Position numbers and translations under genes: made by a program. Positions 59,046 to 64,000 of a stretch of 64,000 nt of DNA are shown here, one piece after another. Each line of letters starts with the position of its first letter. Position 1 is the stretch's first letter. The notes below the pieces were generated by a model. The model was not told the DNA's origin and made no database searches. It was given only the letters and a program-made list of their open reading frames with translations. Location: contig CAIIXF020000011.1 of the NCBI GenBank assembly GCA_903813345.2, positions 18,523,754 to 18,587,753 on the forward strand, given 5' to 3'. Origin of the DNA: Owenia fusiformis. Its lineage: Eukaryota; Annelida; Polychaeta; Sabellida; Oweniidae.

Positions 59046-60990
59046 AGTAGTTACATTAGATGGAGTCTCTTTTCTTTGTTTACATACATGTAATATACTT
59101 GTACATGCATATCTCAAGATATTTGTACTCAAGTTATGAAATACATTATCAATCAAATATATATAATCTTAGTCTGCTGTTGAATACATTCTGGTGTGTC
59201 TTTATGATTATGTTCCCATGCTAGGTTACGAAATGACTTTAAATACAGTAATAGCTATAACAAAATCCCAATGCTTACGATACAAAACTCATTATTTCGT
59301 CACTACATCAGGTAACCGTTATGAAACAATAGCAATGTTTTAATAATTTGATTTATCAGGTAATCTACATTGGTGATTCAACAAGAAAGGGGGCAAAACT
59401 TATCCTTGGTTCTAGGGTATTTCACTTCTTTCTGAATTTAAGCCTAAATGAAGTCCTTTGAAGAGGGCTGAAACTCATTATAATGGGGTATTAGAGACTG
59501 AGACAAACATTTTATCCCCAATCGCTAAGTAAAAGAGATAGAATTTTGCTGTAAATTGAGAATTTATTCTTGTTAGCATTTCTTAGAATGAATATGATTG
59601 ACTTCAATCCAGAGACAATAGATATATCTACATGTACATTAAGCCAGCTGAAGAGCTATTGAGAATGGTATAGATCAGCTATTAAAAAAATCCACTATGC
59701 TCATTTTTAAATTGTTAAATAAAGAGGAAAGGAATGTAATATGTACATTGTAATGTGGATAAACATAAAGACTTTAACCTAAATCATATAGAAATCTGAG
59801 GTGAACAGAGAGTTCTTTCTTTCATTGATAAATTAAGTAGAATTGCAATGGCAATACAGATATTTCAAGTATAGGAATATCATTGATCTCCCATTATACA
59901 AAAGCTGCCCCTAAATGAGATATACAATACCATTACAGGCATATACTTTGTGAAGAAGAAAAAGAAGGACTCACAACTATACCTCAAACTAAAACTTTAC
60001 ATTACAACTAAAGGGCTGGAAACAAAATGAAATCACTTTATTCACATTCTAGAAACTGTACTATAACCTGTGTAAGGTATATTTTGAGCACAGGTATACT
60101 ATGCCAGGTGAGATAAAACATAATGACAAAAGCCAATATCAGAGCCAATACTATATATAGGTATGAAACCTTTTTTATATCTATAGAAACATCTTGAAAT
60201 ATGAACACTTTAGGGTTAGTTTAACAACACTCCATTGACTCCCCAGTTAGCGCCTCCACACTTTAAACACCTCTTAATATTAATGTGAGGGTCTTTAGCT
60301 GGTCCCAGCAATGTTTACTTTCAAAGGTTTTACTGTGTTTCCTTGCAGTATAAGGTGAATCAGCTGGGATTTGAAGGCCGCATTGTATATATGTAACAAT
60401 AGTCCATTCATTTATTCCCATAGACATTTAATGTGAAACGAGTACATGTATAAATTAATACAGCTTTTAATAAGGTAAAAACACTTACCTTTAATGATAT
60501 AAATAAATGCAAATCTCTGATGATTTTTATATTTTCACATTATATTAGACATGACATGGCTAAACTGATATTGTACTAATTTTCTGTCAACTAAGACTGA
60601 GCCTTCGCTTCCTTTGAAATACCTATAGTTAGTCAGCTAAAGGACCAAATTATGTTGACTTATACATAGGTTCTCTAACATTTTTTTTATCATATTCTAA
60701 AGAAAGAACATGCACTATTAACTTTCATTCATATATGATGACTCATTGTTTATGAGTGCAGAAAGTAGAATCATGAAAGACTTTAGCCATATTGAAAGAC
60801 ATGAAAGACTTTAGCCATATTGAAAGACATGAAAGACTTAAGTCATATTGAAAGATGTATAAGGTATTTTGTGATTCGTAAACCCAGCTAGACTATTAGG
60901 GAGTCATAAACAATCACATTACCATAGTCCTAATCAGGTACATCTTGTACCAAGTATCTGTGCCTCCCGCCCCCACCCACAATATAACAT

Positions 60991-61171
60991 ACAGTGAAAC
61001 CTGTCTTAGTAAACACCTCTCTCTAGTGAACACATGTGTCTAGTGAACACCCCTCCTCAGTGCATACTTCACCGACTTCTGTAAAATTACCCTCTCTGTT
61101 GTGAACACCTATCTACAGTGAACACATTTCTGTGGATCCAAGGGTGTTCAATATATACAGGTTTTTCTGTG
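60991..61171. repeat. ACAGTGAAACCTGT-family MITE, opposite orientation
   Basis: ACAGTGAAACCTGTCTTAGT at the left, internal AGTGAACAC repeats, TACAGGTTTTTCTGTG at the right. Relative to 58863 it is inverted. Confidence 0.8.
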
Positions 61172-62104
61172 CTTACAACAGATAGATGGACATTGAGATA
61201 ATAGAGGGGCTATTACAAGACTACGTGTTCACCCAACCAAACCAACCACAGATATATAACAGGAATAATATTATTATTGTACAGGAATCAACAATATTAA
61301 CATAGCTGATGTAGATTTGATATAGATTAACATTCTCTCCTACTGATAGCAATAATCATTTTAATAAATCAACATAGTATACTAATTTCAAACCCTTCTA
61401 ATATAACAGTGAATCTCATATGACAATATGTGATGATAAGGGGTGGTATATGTACTTGCCATGTTACGACTGTAATAGACCGTAGATATTTATCATACAG
61501 TGATATGAAGATATCTTATTTTCATAAGTCTTGAACTCTAGATATCACCCTACTGGCCTGTATCATAACAGTGACTTATTTTCCAACAAGAAAAGAAAAT
61601 GAAAAAATCTTGAGTAATCCTCTCTATTATCCATTTTTACTTTCTAGCTGCTCCTCAGAAGTTGGGTCCTAAGTATGTAACTATTCCGCAAGTAAGAAGT
61701 ATGTTCCTTACAAACAGGTTTTACTGTAATAAGTATGAGACCAAAGACATGTAGATATCAGAATTAAAAGAAACAAATGAGTGGCAACTACCATTATCCA
61801 AATTTTGAGGAAACAGACAGGAAGGTGCTGATTATATATAAAGTCATAACAAAATATACTTTAAATAAATCCTTTATACCACCAGTGATCCGATTATGTG
61901 CACATGTATAAGGTTTACATTTCCTTTGAATGATTATTAAATTTTTGGTAATATTTGGAAAAGGATTTCCTAGAATCTGAGTTAAGAGATAAGGTTTATG
62001 AGATAATGCATGCCTAACCTAAAAAGTTCATCAAAGTACACATATTGACTGTATGAACCTCAAAATACTGTTGACAGTGAGAAATTTAACAGTACTAATT
62101 ATTG

Positions 62105-62235
62105 GAAGTTGTAAGAATTTGTTATAGACGCCAACCATTGAATGCCAAACACCAACCATGGAATACCAAACACCAACCAAATGAAAAAAGATGAAGATAA
62201 CAACAATATGTCACCACTTTTGGAAGTCACATAAT
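62105..62235. repeat. TGTCACCAC-family element
   Basis: TTTGTTATAGACGCCAACCA at the left, CCAAACACCAACCA repeated inside, AACAATATGTCACCACTTTT at the right. Confidence 0.7.
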
Positions 62236-64000
62236 ATGATAATATAAAACTGACATCCATCAAAACATTGATGATAACATGACTTTGATTTTGATATTTT
62301 CCCTTATGGAGGTAATAAAATATACCTCGTTATAGTCAAGTCTATAAACACCTGTCTCTTCATATAATTCTAATATCAATCAAATCAAAGCTGATATTAC
62401 TGTTGTGATTGCCAGGCACATCTTATTTACTTGACACATACAAGTACAATTTATCTGGTTCTGAGCACTACTCAATTCACCAGGTAATATTTGTCAATAC
62501 AGGCACCTAGTTTAAGAATTATCATTTCAATCAAATCGTATATGATACATAATGTAGTTGCAAGACACGTGTCATTTTTTTCATATACATACAATGTAAG
62601 AGTACATGTAGATGTAATACCTTTATTAAAAAATAATGTTCAAACATTTAATGCTTTCAAGGATAAGATTCACATTCTCCCATTGAGGTTGGAGGTATCG
62701 GTTCTGGATAGTGGAAATGAAAAGATCATATAATTCTGTAGAGAGTCCTCAAGAAACAACTGGAAATGGACATACTATGAGAAAATAATTTTGATTTATC
62801 AGAAAAAAGTTGTGTTTTAGGTTTCGAACTTCATATACTTACTGTGAAATTTGTGCATGATCTAACTTATCAGAATTAACTGATATATTAAATCATCATA
62901 AATCATTGAATTATGCATTAAACGATCCTATTAGAATAAAGATTGTTATAAATTGGTTGGGATAAACTGTTGTATAAATATTTTTTCTGGATAGAGCTCC
63001 CTTTCTAGTCTAATTCAGATTATAGACCCCTAATCTCAAGGTGATTCTATGCAATAATTTAATACACTTGATGTACACTTACCATTGAATAACTAAAGAA
63101 ATTTATGATCAACTTAGTACAATATACATATGTATAAATTATGGTAGATACGCTTTAATAAATGAAACAATTCTAACATCCAAATCTACATGCACAATGC
63201 CAGTCATATCATGTGTAGATGTATCATGATCAAGCTGCATTTACTTACCTTACAATCAACAATTTAGAGTTGAAAATTCAGTTAAATAAAAATATCCAGT
63301 TTTTATCAGATTATATTCCGTCTTTTTCTACTGATCCCACCGCATATGCAATCTAATATATTTTGGTGAGATTATGTAGACTGATATCACATCATATTTA
63401 TGCACTTACTTACAGTACTGGAGTAATGGCTAAGTCCAAGAGTTCTGACTTTCAGGATGTCATAGCTATAAGAACAACATCAATATTCTGTATGGTAATG
63501 TGTTGACCCACTAAACAAAGCCTAATTATAATATGCCCCAATCCTAACACTTGCCACTCAAAGTTAATTGCAGGTTACTTTATACATGCACGATGCCTTA
63601 TCATCTGTCTCTTACTAATTAGGAAATCATTAGAAAGGTATCCTATGTTACCATGCATTATTGTAATGCAATACTGTATACCAATATATCTAATTACTGT
63701 ACGAACCAGAAATTTGGCACTCTGAATCAAGTGGTCAGTAATCAGTATTTTAAATGAATTTTCATATTGGTTAGATCAGATAGATTCCTTTGACTGAAAA
63801 CAGAAAAAATCTTCTATTTATCCATATAAATCAGGGGGGGGGGCATCAACAGAGAATAAGGAATTCCAAAAGACTATTGTTCTTTAACTATGACATCATC
63901 ATGTTCACGGTTACAACAATTGAAGATCTTAACTTTACGAAGTTTCTGTTAATGACACCCATGATAACATTAATATTTATCCTGATTACATAATAAAATG

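Larger units (their letters stand above)
58658..64000. other. Upstream of the MYO6 start exon: 5' intron or promoter side, unassigned
   Basis: AT-rich sequence with two MITE families (58863, 60991, 62105) and a 30-bp triplicate around 60773-60850 (ACATGAAAGACTTTAGCCAT). Minus-strand donor-like sites (AAGGTAAGTAAA near 63250, AAAGGTAAGTGT near 60489, ACTGTAAGTAAG near 63412) could end a non-coding first exon, but none can be chosen. No other gene is seen. Confidence 0.45.

Overview
This window is AT-rich animal nuclear DNA. It has small coding exons, long introns, canonical GT..AG splice sites and many satellites, minisatellites and MITE-like elements. It carries parts of two conserved metazoan genes in tail-to-tail (convergent) orientation. 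The repeat style and intron density suggest a marine invertebrate, perhaps a deuterostome or lophotrochozoan, but I cannot name the species. I see no bacterial genes, CRISPR arrays, tRNAs or rRNAs.

Left part (1-16609, + strand): the 3' part of a SOBP (sine oculis-binding protein / Jackson circler) orthologue. Three coding exons (2893-3112, 5358-5453, 14694-16609) join in matching phase into 743 codons plus a stop. The first coding exon lies outside the window. The introns hold an inverted repeat pair (3212-3627 and 14073-14525), a cluster of hairpins (3843-5232), and minisatellites, one of which is a 31-bp unit repeated 12 times around a perfect palindrome.

Middle (16610-25000): the convergent intergenic region. 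Two arrays of the same ~106-bp satellite face each other (17009-17563 and 18640-20425). The larger has 16 units and a five-unit higher-order repeat of about 532 bp.

Right part (25001-58636, - strand): an essentially complete MYO6 (unconventional myosin VI) gene. I resolved 28 constitutive coding positions by exon homology, splice signals and phase. They add up to 4020 nt (1339 residues plus stop). The exons encode the motor (P-loop, switch I, switch II), the myosin-VI-specific insert 2 reverse gear, an IQ-like segment, a charged single-helix region, and the cargo-binding tail with RRL and WWY motifs. The translation start is at 58636; non-coding 5' exon(s) and the promoter were not located in 58658-64000.

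The most interesting observation is that the MYO6 exon encoding the relay helix/loop is present twice (44708-44799 and 42734-42825). Both copies are 92 nt with identical phases and intact but divergent coding. Including both shifts the frame, so they should be mutually exclusive, as in the relay exon 9 cassettes of some invertebrate muscle myosin II genes. The same gene also shows a truncated relic copy of exon 10, an 81-bp repeat that copies the exon 16 splice donor five more times, and a phase-symmetric 27-nt candidate microexon in the tail. The introns also contain a 3-kb fold-back element, several MITE families (two ending within about 25 bp of splice donors) and a 5'-truncated LINE.
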